DNA of 64,000 nucleotides, taken from assembly GCF_049801095.1 (NCBI RefSeq), contig NZ_JBNAGH010000002.1, positions 620,001 to 684,000 of the forward strand, given 5' to 3'. The position numbers and the translations under genes are program-made. Positions 33,475 through 42,452 of this stretch are shown one piece after another. Position 1 is the stretch's first letter. Each line of letters starts with the position of its first letter. Under the pieces are notes generated by a model. It was not told the origin of the DNA and did no database searches. It was given only the letters and a program-made list of their open reading frames with translations. The DNA is from Dinoroseobacter sp049801095 (GTDB lineage Bacteria; Pseudomonadota; Alphaproteobacteria; Rhodobacterales; Rhodobacteraceae).

Positions 33475-34977
33475 TTAGTCTTGTCGTCCTACCGATTTGT
33501 AGGCACGCAGAAGATAGAGAAGCCTCAAAAAAGTTCGATCTGCGTCTCGCAAATGTGCACCAACCAAGACGGGGTACGCAATTTTGCCCCTCTGCAACCA
33601 ATCATACGGCTCTAAACATACATCTTTCGGAGATACCGTGCGGTTCGAGAAGCAGTTTTGTACGATGGCACGTTTTTCGTCTCGTTCGGCCAAAATATAA
33701 AGCTCTGCAAGGCTTTTCATGAGTTCGAGGAACTGCATGTGTTTGGCTGTTTCTGCCGCTGGATCGGGCAATGTGGCCAGCTCTTTCTGGAGCTCGGCCA
33801 ATCGAAGTTTGCCGTCACGTTCTCGTAGCTGATACGCGTCTTTGTCGATAGTTCCGTCAATCAGGAGGTCCGTCAGTCGAGCGAGCCGCGTGGTTTCATC
33901 TGCGACGCGCAGTTCCAGGGATTTGATAGCCTCTGCATGATCGACTTCTGACTGACGCTCACACCATGCCACCTCCAGCCTGTTTGCTTCTGCCTCATCA
34001 ATGATAAGTGAGGTTAGACGCCGCGCGACTTGGGCCTCCAGCACGTCCTCACGGATCGTCTTGGTAGCGCATGATTTGACCTGACAACGGTAGTAAACGC
34101 GGCCTTTCTGCAGCTCTGGGGACATGGGCCCATCACACAGCCCACACCGAAACAATCCTTGGAACAGATGGTGGTGTCGCGTCACTTTTGGCCCACACTT
34201 GCCTGCTTTGATATCTTGTACGCGCCGAAACAGCGACGTTGGGACAATCGGCTCGTGAATACCCTGATATGTTTGCCCATTGCGCTTGATCGCTATCAAG
34301 CCTGTGTAATACGGGTTGTTCATGATGGTCTCTATACCCGCCATGCTCACCCTCCCTCCTTTGGTATTGCGCAGCCCGCGACGATACATCTCTTCATGCA
34401 ATGAACGAAACGAATGCTGTCCGCTGGCATAGAGTTCGAACATTTGGCGGATCATCGGGGCGTACTTAGGGTCCGGTGTCTTCACCTTGCCTTTGCCGTT
34501 GTCCAGATACCCAATGGGGGCTTTGAACGGATACAAGCCTTGCTTGAGGCGGGCATAGAGACCCTTCTTGGCTTCTTCTCGGAGATTGTGAATGTAGTCT
34601 TCGGCTATGACGGCTTGCAGGTTGGCTGAGAGCCGACCGGCGCGGGTCTCGAAGTCCAGATTATCCACGGCAAAATACGGCTTCACACCATACTTCGGTA
34701 GCTCCATGATCAGATTCCAATCCCGCATGTTGCGGGCGCTGCGGTCAATCTTGTGCATGATCAGACCAGCGGCCTCACCGCGATGCAGACGACGGATCAT
34801 GCTGGTGAAAATCGGACGGCCACATTTCGCAGCGGTTTCCTTTTCTTCAAACCATTTGATGACTGAGAGGCCCTGCTGACTCGCAAATGCCGTGATCGCA
34901 TCTTTCTGCGCTTCTAGTGACGCGCCCTCACCTTGCTTTTGGGTGGAAACGCGGATGTATCCAAAACACTGCTTCAT
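33475..34977 (-). CDS. large serine recombinase
   Basis: A 500-residue site-specific recombinase. The resolvase domain starts FGYIRVSTQKQGEGASLEAQ with the nucleophile serine at residue 11; DRSARNMRDW and the catalytic arginines follow. The recombinase domain (PF07508) is KAPIGYLDNGKG...GIETIMNNPYYTGLI, and a zinc-ribbon domain has CGLCDGPM...YYRCQVKSC. A long coiled coil (residues ~340-420) ends it. It is a second integrase type within the tRNA-Cys element, so it may belong to a nested or formerly independent element, or perform internal inversion or resolution. Confidence 0.92.
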   Translation of the reverse strand: MKQCFGYIRVSTQKQGEGASLEAQKDAITAFASQQGLSVIKWFEEKETAAKCGRPIFTSMIRRLHRGEAAGLIMHKIDRSARNMRDWNLIMELPKYGVKPYFAVDNLDFETRAGRLSANLQAVIAEDYIHNLREEAKKGLYARLKQGLYPFKAPIGYLDNGKGKVKTPDPKYAPMIRQMFELYASGQHSFRSLHEEMYRRGLRNTKGGRVSMAGIETIMNNPYYTGLIAIKRNGQTYQGIHEPIVPTSLFRRVQDIKAGKCGPKVTRHHHLFQGLFRCGLCDGPMSPELQKGRVYYRCQVKSCATKTIREDVLEAQVARRLTSLIIDEAEANRLEVAWCERQSEVDHAEAIKSLELRVADETTRLARLTDLLIDGTIDKDAYQLRERDGKLRLAELQKELATLPDPAAETAKHMQFLELMKSLAELYILAERDEKRAIVQNCFSNRTVSPKDVCLEPYDWLQRGKIAYPVLVGAHLRDADRTFLRLLYLLRAYKSVGRQD

Positions 34978-35164
34978 ACATCAGGTTGGGGGCTTTCCGA
35001 ATCTACCACATCCTCAGAATCTTGCGAGTCTGGCCATGGCCAGGTGCCGTCTGCCAGCAGACGCAGATAAATGCGATGGCAGAGCTCAAGATGTTGCTGC
35101 AAGTGGTCATCGTTCTTCATACTGCAAGGGTATGAAAATCGCTGTGACCGGCCTAGCAGCCAAC

Positions 35165-36328
35165 TTAAGCGCCACCATGATATGGCGGATACATCGATGC
35201 GGTGAACGGCTTCAGGCGCTCGCCTCGATGAGTGAGCGATACGTTGGCGCGATGGTTCGGTTGGTTTTGAAAGTCGAAGGTCGAAAACGCTGGCATCTGC
35301 CGTTCGAAGAACTGCGCATCACTCGCCCCCACTCGAAACACAATCTGATTGCCCACGTTCCCGATGATGGCGTCCCGCACTTCATTGTCGATTTGGGACA
35401 GATGTTGATGGGCCAAGATCAACCCAAGTCCATACTTACGGGCCTCAGATAGCATCCCGGCAAAGGTCTTGGTGGTGAGGTTATGAAACTCATCTACATA
35501 GAGGAAGAACGGACGTCGCGCTGTTTCTGGCAATCCATGACGGGTGAAGGTCGCTTGCATGATGCTTGAGGTGATCAAACCGCCCATAACGTTCGACACA
35601 TCTGCTCCAAGGCGTCCTTTGGCTAGGTTCACAATCAGTATCTGCCCGCTATCCATGATTGAGCGAAAGCTTAGCGGTTCCGCTGGTTCGCATAACGTCG
35701 TTCGTACCGACGGATGTGCCAGGAAAGCCCCCAGCTTATTGGCAATTGGCGACACGCCGTCAGCGCTGGTTTGATAATTCAGTGCTGGAAATTCGTGCTT
35801 CCAAAAGAACCGCACTTGGGGGTTTGTCAGTGTCTCGGTAACTTGGCGACGATAACCCTTGTATACGAACAGGCGCATTAAATCGCGCAGGTCAGCTTGA
35901 GGTTGCTCCAGCAGTGCCAAAACAGCGTGCCGCAGCAAATGTTCCATCCGAGCACCCCAGGCATCCGGCCATTGCTTCTTGAATGTTTCGATCAGGCCGG
36001 ATGCGACTAGCGGACGGTATGGCTCAGCGACGCGTTTGAGTGGGTTGTATCCAAGCGGACAAGCGGGGTCTGCCACGTCCCAGTAAAGGTGCGATGACGC
36101 GATGTGGTGATGCAAGCTCTCAACCAAGTCACCATGCGGATCGATGAGGCACAAACCATTACCAAATTTGGCATCCCGCCAAGCCAGGTTTTGCAAGAGT
36201 GTGGTCTTTCCAGTGCCGGTCTGGCCAATTGCATAGGTATGGAGCAACCGCTCACGAACCTCGGCCCCAAATGGTGCTGGGTCTTTATTCCGGCGGAATG
36301 CCAGTCCGATAATTGGAGTGCGCATCAT
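35165..36328 (-). CDS. VirD4/HerA-like conjugative transfer ATPase
   Basis: A 387-residue P-loop ATPase of the type IV coupling-protein/TraG-HerA group. Walker A is AIGQTGTGKTTLLQNL (near residue 35), followed by CLIDPHGDLVESL; Walker B is RRPFFLYVDEFHNL, and SEARKYGLGLILAHQHLSQI is the conserved C-terminal motif. It has no N-terminal membrane anchor, unlike classic VirD4. It probably pumps DNA or supports element mobilisation. It lies upstream of the serine recombinase on the same strand with a 187-bp gap. Confidence 0.82.
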   Translation of the reverse strand: MMRTPIIGLAFRRNKDPAPFGAEVRERLLHTYAIGQTGTGKTTLLQNLAWRDAKFGNGLCLIDPHGDLVESLHHHIASSHLYWDVADPACPLGYNPLKRVAEPYRPLVASGLIETFKKQWPDAWGARMEHLLRHAVLALLEQPQADLRDLMRLFVYKGYRRQVTETLTNPQVRFFWKHEFPALNYQTSADGVSPIANKLGAFLAHPSVRTTLCEPAEPLSFRSIMDSGQILIVNLAKGRLGADVSNVMGGLITSSIMQATFTRHGLPETARRPFFLYVDEFHNLTTKTFAGMLSEARKYGLGLILAHQHLSQIDNEVRDAIIGNVGNQIVFRVGASDAQFFERQMPAFSTFDFQNQPNHRANVSLTHRGERLKPFTASMYPPYHGGA

Positions 36329-36513
36329 CCAAGTATCGGGGATCTAGCTGACCCAACTAGCAGTCAAGGTATTCGGCATAATCTGAGCGCATAACTTGAC
36401 CGCTTGTCGCCTTCCTTCAGCCCCGGCACAATACTCACAGATCGTTCTTACATCGCCCTCAGCGGAGCGTGCTGGACTGTCTCCTGCTCGCTCCATGCTG
36501 AAGGGAATGAACC

Positions 36514-37095
36514 ATGGGAATTTTGCAAGAAGACGTGGCTGGTGACATTGGCTCAGTACCACGCTGCAAAGTATGCGGGTCGGAGCGGGTGGTGAGAAAT
36601 GCCTGGGCCTATTGGAGTACAGATATTGGGTTGTGGGAACTAGAAACGACCCACGACCAGGCATTGTGTCAGAACTGCGAAGCTACCACTGAATTGGTTT
36701 GGTCATGTCAAGAGCTGCCGCCCAACCAACGTATCCGAGAGCTGAATGATCGTTTCCGCACCACCGGCCAAGGTTGTGGCTCCATCATGCTCACCTCAGG
36801 TATCCAAGAAATGGGCGGTGAATTCGCGGTCGCAGTGGTCAAAGCTGTGCGGGAGTTCGATGACTTCTCAGACGATAATGACCCTTCGGGCGAGCATGAC
36901 TTCGGACCCATCGAAATGGAAGGCGAGAAGGTCTTATTCAAGATTGACTACTACGATCCGACGCTCCAGCAGGGGTCAGAGAACCCGACTAATGAAGGCT
37001 GTACGCTCCGCGTGCTGACGATCATGTTAGCTTCAGAATACCAAATCTGGCCGCCTTTACAGGGCGGCCATTTCTCGAGCCCGAATAGAAGATGA
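36514..37095 (+). CDS. DUF3768 domain protein
   Basis: A 193-residue protein with an N-terminal zinc-knuckle-like region (RCKVCGSERVVRNAWAYW and LCQNCEATTELVW, a CxxC pair) and a DUF3768 domain (RIRELNDRFRTTGQGCGSIMLTSG, VREFDDFSDDNDPSGEHDFG, LFKIDYYDPTLQQGS, TLRVLTIMLASEY). The family is common on alphaproteobacterial plasmids and conjugative islands; function unknown. The last 19 residues, past MLASEY, run through a terminator-like hairpin and look like a read-on tail. Confidence 0.85.
   Translation: MGILQEDVAGDIGSVPRCKVCGSERVVRNAWAYWSTDIGLWELETTHDQALCQNCEATTELVWSCQELPPNQRIRELNDRFRTTGQGCGSIMLTSGIQEMGGEFAVAVVKAVREFDDFSDDNDPSGEHDFGPIEMEGEKVLFKIDYYDPTLQQGSENPTNEGCTLRVLTIMLASEYQIWPPLQGGHFSSPNRR
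37048..37074 (+). terminator. terminator-like hairpin in the DUF3768 3' end
   Basis: A perfect 8-bp stem, TGGCCGCC / GGCGGCCA with a 7-nt loop, is followed by TTTCTC. It lies inside the last codons of the DUF3768 frame. Confidence 0.65.
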
Positions 37096-37145
37096 CTATC
37101 AAGAAACTTGAGTTCCACCAGTATAATAACTGATGGTAGGATTGC

Positions 37146-38573
37146 CTATATCCTAGGTCTGATCAAGTAGCTTTCCCTGAGCAGCCTAAACTCAGAAAGA
37201 GCCTCTAGTAGTCTCGTTGCGTCAACGTAGTTGAGCCTATTTCCAAAGTACAGGTATCCGTCATTTTCACCAACCACTTGCTCACCCAGGCTTAGTTCAG
37301 GCGGACCAACCAGTTCGGAAACGTTATCAGGAACGCACTCTCTATCCACCTCATAGTACCCCTCAGACAACTCCACTGACGCTATCTTGGAAACCAACTC
37401 CAGAGCATCCGATTTCAACTGATCCCTAGAGCTTCTCGAAAACCGGACCTTTTGACCTTCAAAATGTCCTAACACGATTCTGTAATCCGCATTGTTGAAA
37501 CGAGACAGAGCCGAGGACAAAGATAATAATGAGGGAAATTCTCTGGTGTTACGCAAAATAGTGCACGTATAGACAGAAAGCTGTACGGGATTGTAGAATC
37601 TCTTTACTGCCGGACCAACACTTACATTGTTCACGCCAACACTAGGGCTATTGTTTGGCCCACAATCTGCTACAGAACCATCGCTCGAAACCTCTAGTTC
37701 GGCTATTCGTGGAGGTAACAGAAATCCATATACAAAAACGTGCGGCGCCGGTTGAAAACTTCCAAATAAGTCGGCGTCAGATGCATCAATCGCTAAACTG
37801 GCAAGACTAATACCCCACGACGGGTCACCAACAACATATTTGAGAAGTGCCGCTTGATATCGAAAATCCATTCCAATATCTCTCGAAAATATCTTCGCAC
37901 TTCTGTATTCTCGAGAGTAGAATTCAGCCAAATCTTCATACAAAACTATAGATCTAGCGAGTAACTCTTGGGCCAACGAAGCTGGATCTTCTACGCTTGT
38001 GGTAGAACCCCTTTCTTCACTCGAAAGTGGTAGAGGCCAACCTGAAGCGTCGATACTACGAAACGAATAGTCAGATAGATACTCTGCCAATGTGAGCTTG
38101 ATTTCGGCCACGTAGTAAGGGTTGGACCTTTCAAGGCTTGCGTTAACTTCTGCCAAACTATCAAGTGATTCAATCATCTGAATTGGATCATGGAGATGTT
38201 GGAAGACAATTGATTTCAACTCACCCATTGCTGATGCCTGAGCCTCAGCAAGTATTGGGCCAACCGCTGGGATTGTTGCTCCTATGCTTGTAAGCGCTCT
38301 GAGACTCTCTCTTTGGTCTTCGCTGACCCAAAAATCCTCAACCGCTAAAGCTCTAATCCCTTCAGCAATATCAGACACATTGCCATTTGAGTTTGCTGAT
38401 GCCTCAAGCAATCTAATGAGCGAGCTCAATGAAGAACTGCTCGCTTTGCATGACGCGTCTCGACTTTCATCCAGTTTTTCAATGGCATCGATAATAGACT
38501 GGCTTTGAGCTTGTGTAGGACTGATAAGGAAGAGTCCAAAAGCAATAGCTAGCGTCAATCTAACCACAAGCAT
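37146..38573 (-). CDS. exported hypothetical protein (island)
   Basis: A 475-residue protein with a Sec signal peptide (MLVVRLTLAIAFGLFLISPTQAQ). It is then mostly helical with serine- and leucine-rich stretches (residues ~30-200), followed by a mixed C-terminal part with four cysteines. No recognised domain. It overlaps the upstream membrane-protein gene by 14 bp, so the two form one unit. The composition is AT-rich and unlike the host. I cannot propose a function beyond a periplasmic partner of that membrane protein. Confidence 0.65.
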   Translation of the reverse strand: MLVVRLTLAIAFGLFLISPTQAQSQSIIDAIEKLDESRDASCKASSSSLSSLIRLLEASANSNGNVSDIAEGIRALAVEDFWVSEDQRESLRALTSIGATIPAVGPILAEAQASAMGELKSIVFQHLHDPIQMIESLDSLAEVNASLERSNPYYVAEIKLTLAEYLSDYSFRSIDASGWPLPLSSEERGSTTSVEDPASLAQELLARSIVLYEDLAEFYSREYRSAKIFSRDIGMDFRYQAALLKYVVGDPSWGISLASLAIDASDADLFGSFQPAPHVFVYGFLLPPRIAELEVSSDGSVADCGPNNSPSVGVNNVSVGPAVKRFYNPVQLSVYTCTILRNTREFPSLLSLSSALSRFNNADYRIVLGHFEGQKVRFSRSSRDQLKSDALELVSKIASVELSEGYYEVDRECVPDNVSELVGPPELSLGEQVVGENDGYLYFGNRLNYVDATRLLEALSEFRLLRESYLIRPRI

Positions 38574-39408
38574 CTCGTACACCGGTTAAGTTGATTGAAG
38601 CTTGAATTACTGGACGGTGTACTCCGCGCTCAGTAGGTGCCTGCCTATCGACAAGAAGGGTAAAAACGCGAACAACTTCGGCGTTCTGAACATTTCGTGT
38701 CCCGCCAGACTGAACAAGGGTTTGTTCGCCAGCTAGAAAAAGGGACAGTTCGTCATCTGTTGTTAACAGGACGTGGGGGATAAAAAAGACAATGGTCCTA
38801 CCATTGTTTCGAATTGGCGATAAAATAATGTCTCTATCGGGCTCCCCGACATGACCAAATTTTACTGCTCGTACATCGCTATCCATTAGGATAGGGGGAG
38901 CATTACTTGGTCTGATATGTCTTTCCTCATAGTCCAACGCAGCTTTCCGGATTTCTAAAACTTGATCGGGGTCGGCTGATACCGTCATTATTGGCCTTTT
39001 CGCGCTCGCCAGATTTGTCTGGAAGTTCTCGCGGCCACAATCCACCGAGAGACGTAAATCTCTTGGGTAAAAAATCGATAAATCATAATCGATCTCTGTA
39101 GCAAAAACCGTACTCCTAGCAATGAGCATAAATATATAGAGCGCCGCCAGAGTGCCTACGAAAGCAATACCAGCGATCCGTGCACCATAACTCTCCGCAA
39201 ACACCTGAGTTAGAATGAGAGCAAGGCCAGTTCCAAAGAACAATAATCCAAACAATCCAACCTGAGGCCGAGCTGCAGGATGTGGTCGCACGTATTCTTC
39301 AAAAATGGGAAAGTTAATGAACTGTTGCATTGCCAGGACGATGCCTACCAACATCAACAAGACACCCAACGAAAACCCGGCAAGTTTTAGCATCGCGGTC
39401 ACCAACAA
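38560..39408 (-). CDS. membrane-anchored hypothetical protein (island)
   Basis: A 282-residue protein with three N-terminal transmembrane helices (LKLAGFSLGVLLMLVGIVLAM, VGLFGLLFFGTGLALILTQVF, IAGIAFVGTLAALYIFMLI). A soluble domain of ~180 residues follows, with beta-rich segments (TIVFFIPHVLLTTDDELSLFLAG). No family recognised. Together with the exported protein it forms a two-gene module between transfer genes and may be cargo. Confidence 0.65.
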   Translation of the reverse strand: MLVTAMLKLAGFSLGVLLMLVGIVLAMQQFINFPIFEEYVRPHPAARPQVGLFGLLFFGTGLALILTQVFAESYGARIAGIAFVGTLAALYIFMLIARSTVFATEIDYDLSIFYPRDLRLSVDCGRENFQTNLASAKRPIMTVSADPDQVLEIRKAALDYEERHIRPSNAPPILMDSDVRAVKFGHVGEPDRDIILSPIRNNGRTIVFFIPHVLLTTDDELSLFLAGEQTLVQSGGTRNVQNAEVVRVFTLLVDRQAPTERGVHRPVIQASINLTGVRDACG

Positions 39409-40056
39409 CTGCAGCGAGACCAGCAGCCATGTTGACCACAGCAGGTCCCAACCACGCAGTTACTTGCTGCTATTTCTGCTTGGCCGTAGTCACGATTGAT
39501 CTGGCACGGTGTCGATGGAAGACCCTGAAGAAGCAAAAATGGCGTCATTATCAGATACTTGAGCAATTCAATTCTCCTCATAATATAAACTGATGGTACA
39601 CACCTTAAGTTATGTTGTGAAGAGGTTTAGTCGAAGGTAGCAGATCGAAAGCAAAGGTAAATTGGTGCTATTTGTCAAACCAGCGCGAACCCTTGCCAAA
39701 TGGCCCAAACTGTCCCGCACTGAAAGAATTATGTTTCAAACGCGTATACTAGGTATCCAGCCTCGGCTGGTTCAGCCGCTCTCCGGGGCTTAGAAGCATC
39801 AGTCGCGAGATGTTGCTGAGCCCTGTTCTTTCGCATTTTAGAGACGAACACGCAGCGCGGAATGTTCGCTGGTGGCCGGACCCGTTAGGGGTCCGGTTCC
39901 ACGCACCCGCGCTGCACGGTACGTTCGTCCTGCAAAACGCGATCCCGCCGAACCTATAACGTCAGACCATATCTTGCCTGCTAGAATCGGGTTCTTCGGC
40001 GACTTAGACTGAACATCCTCCCACCACGAGGATTATTCACTAAGTTCATATTATTC
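39409..40056. other. 648-bp intergenic region with dense secondary structure
   Basis: No protein gene is credible here. The stretch holds several perfect hairpins between 39757 and 39929 (listed separately) and the promoter region of the XRE gene. 39409-39740 shows nothing I can name. Confidence 0.6.
39745..39929 (+). ncRNA. candidate structured RNA
   Basis: A -10-like TATACT (39745-39750) precedes hairpin CCAGCC-TC-GGCTGG (39757-39770). A three-tier nested stem follows: outer GACGAAC (39843-39849) with GTTCGTC (39923-39929), middle GCAGCGCGG (39852-39860) with CCGCGCTGC (39907-39915), inner CCGGACCC (39876-39883) with GGGTCCGG (39889-39896). All three pairings are perfect and properly nested. 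No known RNA family is recognised; a DNA-level role as a hairpin or origin is the alternative. Confidence 0.45.
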
Positions 40057-40404
40057 ATGAGTTCTCAATTTGCCCTCGACTTGCGCTTGGCACGCAAGAA
40101 AGCGGGCTACACCCAAGATGATCTGGCACATCTTCTTGATACCCATCAGACGGTGGTCTCGCAGCTGGAGCACGGCAAGCGCCGCCCCAGTCTGATTGAG
40201 ATCATCGACCTGTCGCTCGTCTATGGTCGGTCTTTCGAAAGCTTCTTTGCGGAGGTTATGGCCGAGCGGAAGAAACACTTATCAGTCCGGCTCTCAACGC
40301 TTCCGGCAACTGGTCGGAAAGCCATGAGCACCTTTAACCGTCCCGGCTCTCTCGCGCGCATGAAGCGTCGGTTGGCCGAGAGCCAAGATCATGGCAGCGC
40401 TTAG
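40057..40404 (+). CDS. XRE-family transcriptional regulator
   Basis: A 115-residue protein with an N-terminal HTH_XRE domain: LRLARKKAGYTQDDLAHLLDTHQTVVSQLEHGKRRPSLIEIIDLSLVYG. The remaining 50 residues are basic and may mediate dimerisation. Overlap with the next gene (14 bp) implies coupling. It probably controls transfer or excision functions of the element. Confidence 0.85.
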   Translation: MSSQFALDLRLARKKAGYTQDDLAHLLDTHQTVVSQLEHGKRRPSLIEIIDLSLVYGRSFESFFAEVMAERKKHLSVRLSTLPATGRKAMSTFNRPGSLARMKRRLAESQDHGSA

Positions 40405-40876
40405 GGTCTTGTCGGTGGCCGTATCATCGGGCCGGGTCGGCTATGTGTTCCTCGAAGGTACTCAGTTGCTCGACTGGGCGGTGACCACAACCGTCTCGGG
40501 CAAAGCCACCGATCTCGTCGCCTTCGCCCAAGAGCTGATCAACACGCTCAAGCCCGATGTCGTGGTCACTGAGAAATGCGATGAAAACTGCCGCAAAGGC
40601 AGTCGCTCCCGGCGGCTCATCGCGTCCATCGCAGAACTAGCCAGCCACAACTACGTTCTCGATGTGCAGGTTGCTCGACCGCGCGTTTTCCAATCGAAGT
40701 ATGAAGAGGCGGAAAGCGCGGTGAAGCGGCACCCTGACCTGATCGGGTACTTGCCTGAGAAGAAACGCCGCTTCTTCGAAACGGAGCCGCGCAACATGAT
40801 TGTCTTCGAAGCTCTGGCTCTGGCCGAAGAAGTAATCAACGGCCCGCCAGATAAGCTGGCTGCAGCCATGGGATAG
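40391..40876 (+). CDS. hypothetical protein, possible RNase H-fold
   Basis: A 161-residue protein coupled to the XRE gene. The order of segments, VLSVAVSSGRVGYVFLEGTQLLDWAVTT, then KPDVVVTEKCDENCRKGSRSRRLIASIAELA, then VLDVQVARPRVF, resembles a RuvC/RNase H-like fold. The first strand lacks the usual catalytic aspartate, so nuclease activity is doubtful. A strong terminator follows the stop codon. Confidence 0.6.
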   Translation: MAALRVLSVAVSSGRVGYVFLEGTQLLDWAVTTTVSGKATDLVAFAQELINTLKPDVVVTEKCDENCRKGSRSRRLIASIAELASHNYVLDVQVARPRVFQSKYEEAESAVKRHPDLIGYLPEKKRRFFETEPRNMIVFEALALAEEVINGPPDKLAAAMG

Positions 40877-40885
40877 AATTCCACG

Positions 40886-40914
40886 AAACCGCCCGTTCCA
40901 ACGGGGCGGTTTTG
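40886..40914 (+). terminator. intrinsic terminator of the XRE operon
   Basis: A perfect stem AAACCGCCC / GGGCGGTTT followed by TGG, 9 bp after the stop codon at 40876. The U-tract is the 3' arm itself. Confidence 0.8.
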
Positions 40915-41053
40915 GTATGATCCGACGGCTGTTGATACACCCTCTTCATGTTTCTTTGCTCGCCCTGCTTCCCAAACTTCCTTTCCGATGCAATTTTGGA
41001 TGCGCGATTCCCGCGCCGCGAGTGCCCGTGATTTCTTTTTGAAAGGTTTATTT

Positions 41054-41650
41054 GTGGAACTCTTGGTATTGATTTTTGTTCTGGTTACGGCGATTGCAGT
41101 TGCACTGCGGTTTCGCGGGAAGGTCGACGATAACACTTCACCTCCACCGATTGATCCTTGGGAGACTGCGCCCAAAAAACGAGCATCCTCTCCACGTCCG
41201 TTCGATCAAAAAACGTCACACAGTTTGGCGAAGCCACGCGAGATCAGCGGCCCGGCCCGGATTGTTGACGGCGATACCATCGTGATTAAGAAAACGCAGA
41301 TACGGTTGTTTGGTATCGACGCTCCTGAACTTGATCATCCCTATGGACAGAAAGCCAAGTGAGCGCTGGTTGCGCTGTGCAAAGGCAAACACGTCCGGGC
41401 GGAAATCACCGACGAAGACGAGTATGGGCGCACGGTGGCCAAGTGTTTTCTTCCGGATGGTCGTGATCTGTCCGCCGAGATGGTCAAACAAGGGTTAGCA
41501 ATCGACTGGCCGAAGTTCTCCGGCGGCATATACACATCGCTTGAGATCGCTGGGGTTAGAAGGAAACTCTGGCTGGCTGATGCCCGCCAAAAGGGACGTA
41601 TGCATGTCTGGAAACAATATGAGAGCCACCAGGCCGCAAAAAAGTCTTAG
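41054..41650 (+). pseudogene. thermonuclease (SNase-like) gene interrupted by an in-frame TGA
   Basis: A membrane-anchored SNase-like nuclease. It probably starts at GTG 41054 (AAAGG seven bases upstream) with anchor MELLVLIFVLVTAIAVAL; ATG 40988 is the other option. ARIVDGDTIVIKKTQIRLFGIDAPELDHPYGQKAK is the first half with catalytic Asp and Arg. TGA at 41360-41362 interrupts the frame, which then continues perfectly as ALVALCKGKHVRAEITDEDEYGRTVAKCFLPDGRDLSAEMVKQGLAIDW to 41650. A Trp codon (TGG) is the likely original. Either a pseudogene, a sequencing error, or readthrough. Confidence 0.85.
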
Positions 41651-41760
41651 GGCATTGCAGAACCGGTAGATTGGCGCGTTTGTACGGACTGCAATTGAAT
41701 TGACACCAACATGCCTTCGATAGCAGCCTGCTTCCCACAGATATGGGAAGGGATAGTTTT

Positions 41761-42441
41761 ATGCGTTCATACGAAGCCGCACGCGGCCTTTTTAGCTTTT
41801 TGGCAATCTGCAGCTGGGTCGTGATAATCGTCGGCGGGATTGTCGCCTTGGGTGGTATGTCAGCCGGATCGAGCTTTGGGCGCAACGCAGGCGCCATGCA
41901 GGCAGTCATGGGAACAGCGCCAGGGGTCATTCTAGCGATGCTCGGCTTCTTTGGTCTTGCTCTGGTGCAGATGGGACGTGCCAGCGTTGATAGTGCCGAA
42001 TACGGACAACAATCACTGCAGGTCGCCCGAGAACAGCTGGAGGTTTCGCGGCAGTCGCTTCAACAGGGCAAGCAGCTAGCCGCATCATACGCTGCACAGG
42101 CGACGAAGGCACAGCCAGCAGCAATCGCTGCCACGAAAAACCAACCAGTCGATGAGCGCGCGTCCTATCGTGCCCGGGGCAAAGATGATGCCCAAGTTGC
42201 GCCCAGCGAAGCAGCAATATCCTTGCCTTCAGGGAACAAGCAAGCAGCCTTGCCGACACCTGGTATTGAAACACCGGTCGCCGAGCTCTTGGGTGACAAA
42301 GCCTCGATTGCTGGGCGCGATCTCATTCTAGAAGATGGCACGTACCGCTATGGCTCGATGAGCTTCGGTTCTCGCGAAAAAGCCGAGGCCTATTTCAGTC
42401 AAATGGGCGTCAACCCCAATGCGAAAGTGCAGTCGTCATGA
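41761..42441 (+). CDS. membrane protein with coiled coil (island)
   Basis: A 226-residue protein with two transmembrane helices (LFSFLAICSWVVIIVGGIVAL, APGVILAMLGFFGLALVQM). A glutamine-rich coiled coil follows (SAEYGQQSLQVAREQLEVSRQSLQQGKQLAASYAAQ), then a linker and a C-terminal segment (LEDGTYRYGSMSFGSREKAEAYFSQMGV). ATG 41761 follows AAGGGA. Family unknown. It lies between the thermonuclease gene and the transfer cluster on the same strand. Confidence 0.65.
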   Translation: MRSYEAARGLFSFLAICSWVVIIVGGIVALGGMSAGSSFGRNAGAMQAVMGTAPGVILAMLGFFGLALVQMGRASVDSAEYGQQSLQVAREQLEVSRQSLQQGKQLAASYAAQATKAQPAAIAATKNQPVDERASYRARGKDDAQVAPSEAAISLPSGNKQAALPTPGIETPVAELLGDKASIAGRDLILEDGTYRYGSMSFGSREKAEAYFSQMGVNPNAKVQSS

Positions 42442-42452
42442 TCCCCATACAC

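Noticed and set aside
34978..35164. Possible small gene or CRISPR-like array between the serine recombinase and the ATPase
   Set aside because: No repeat units and no frame with a start signal; no CRISPR array was seen anywhere in the window.
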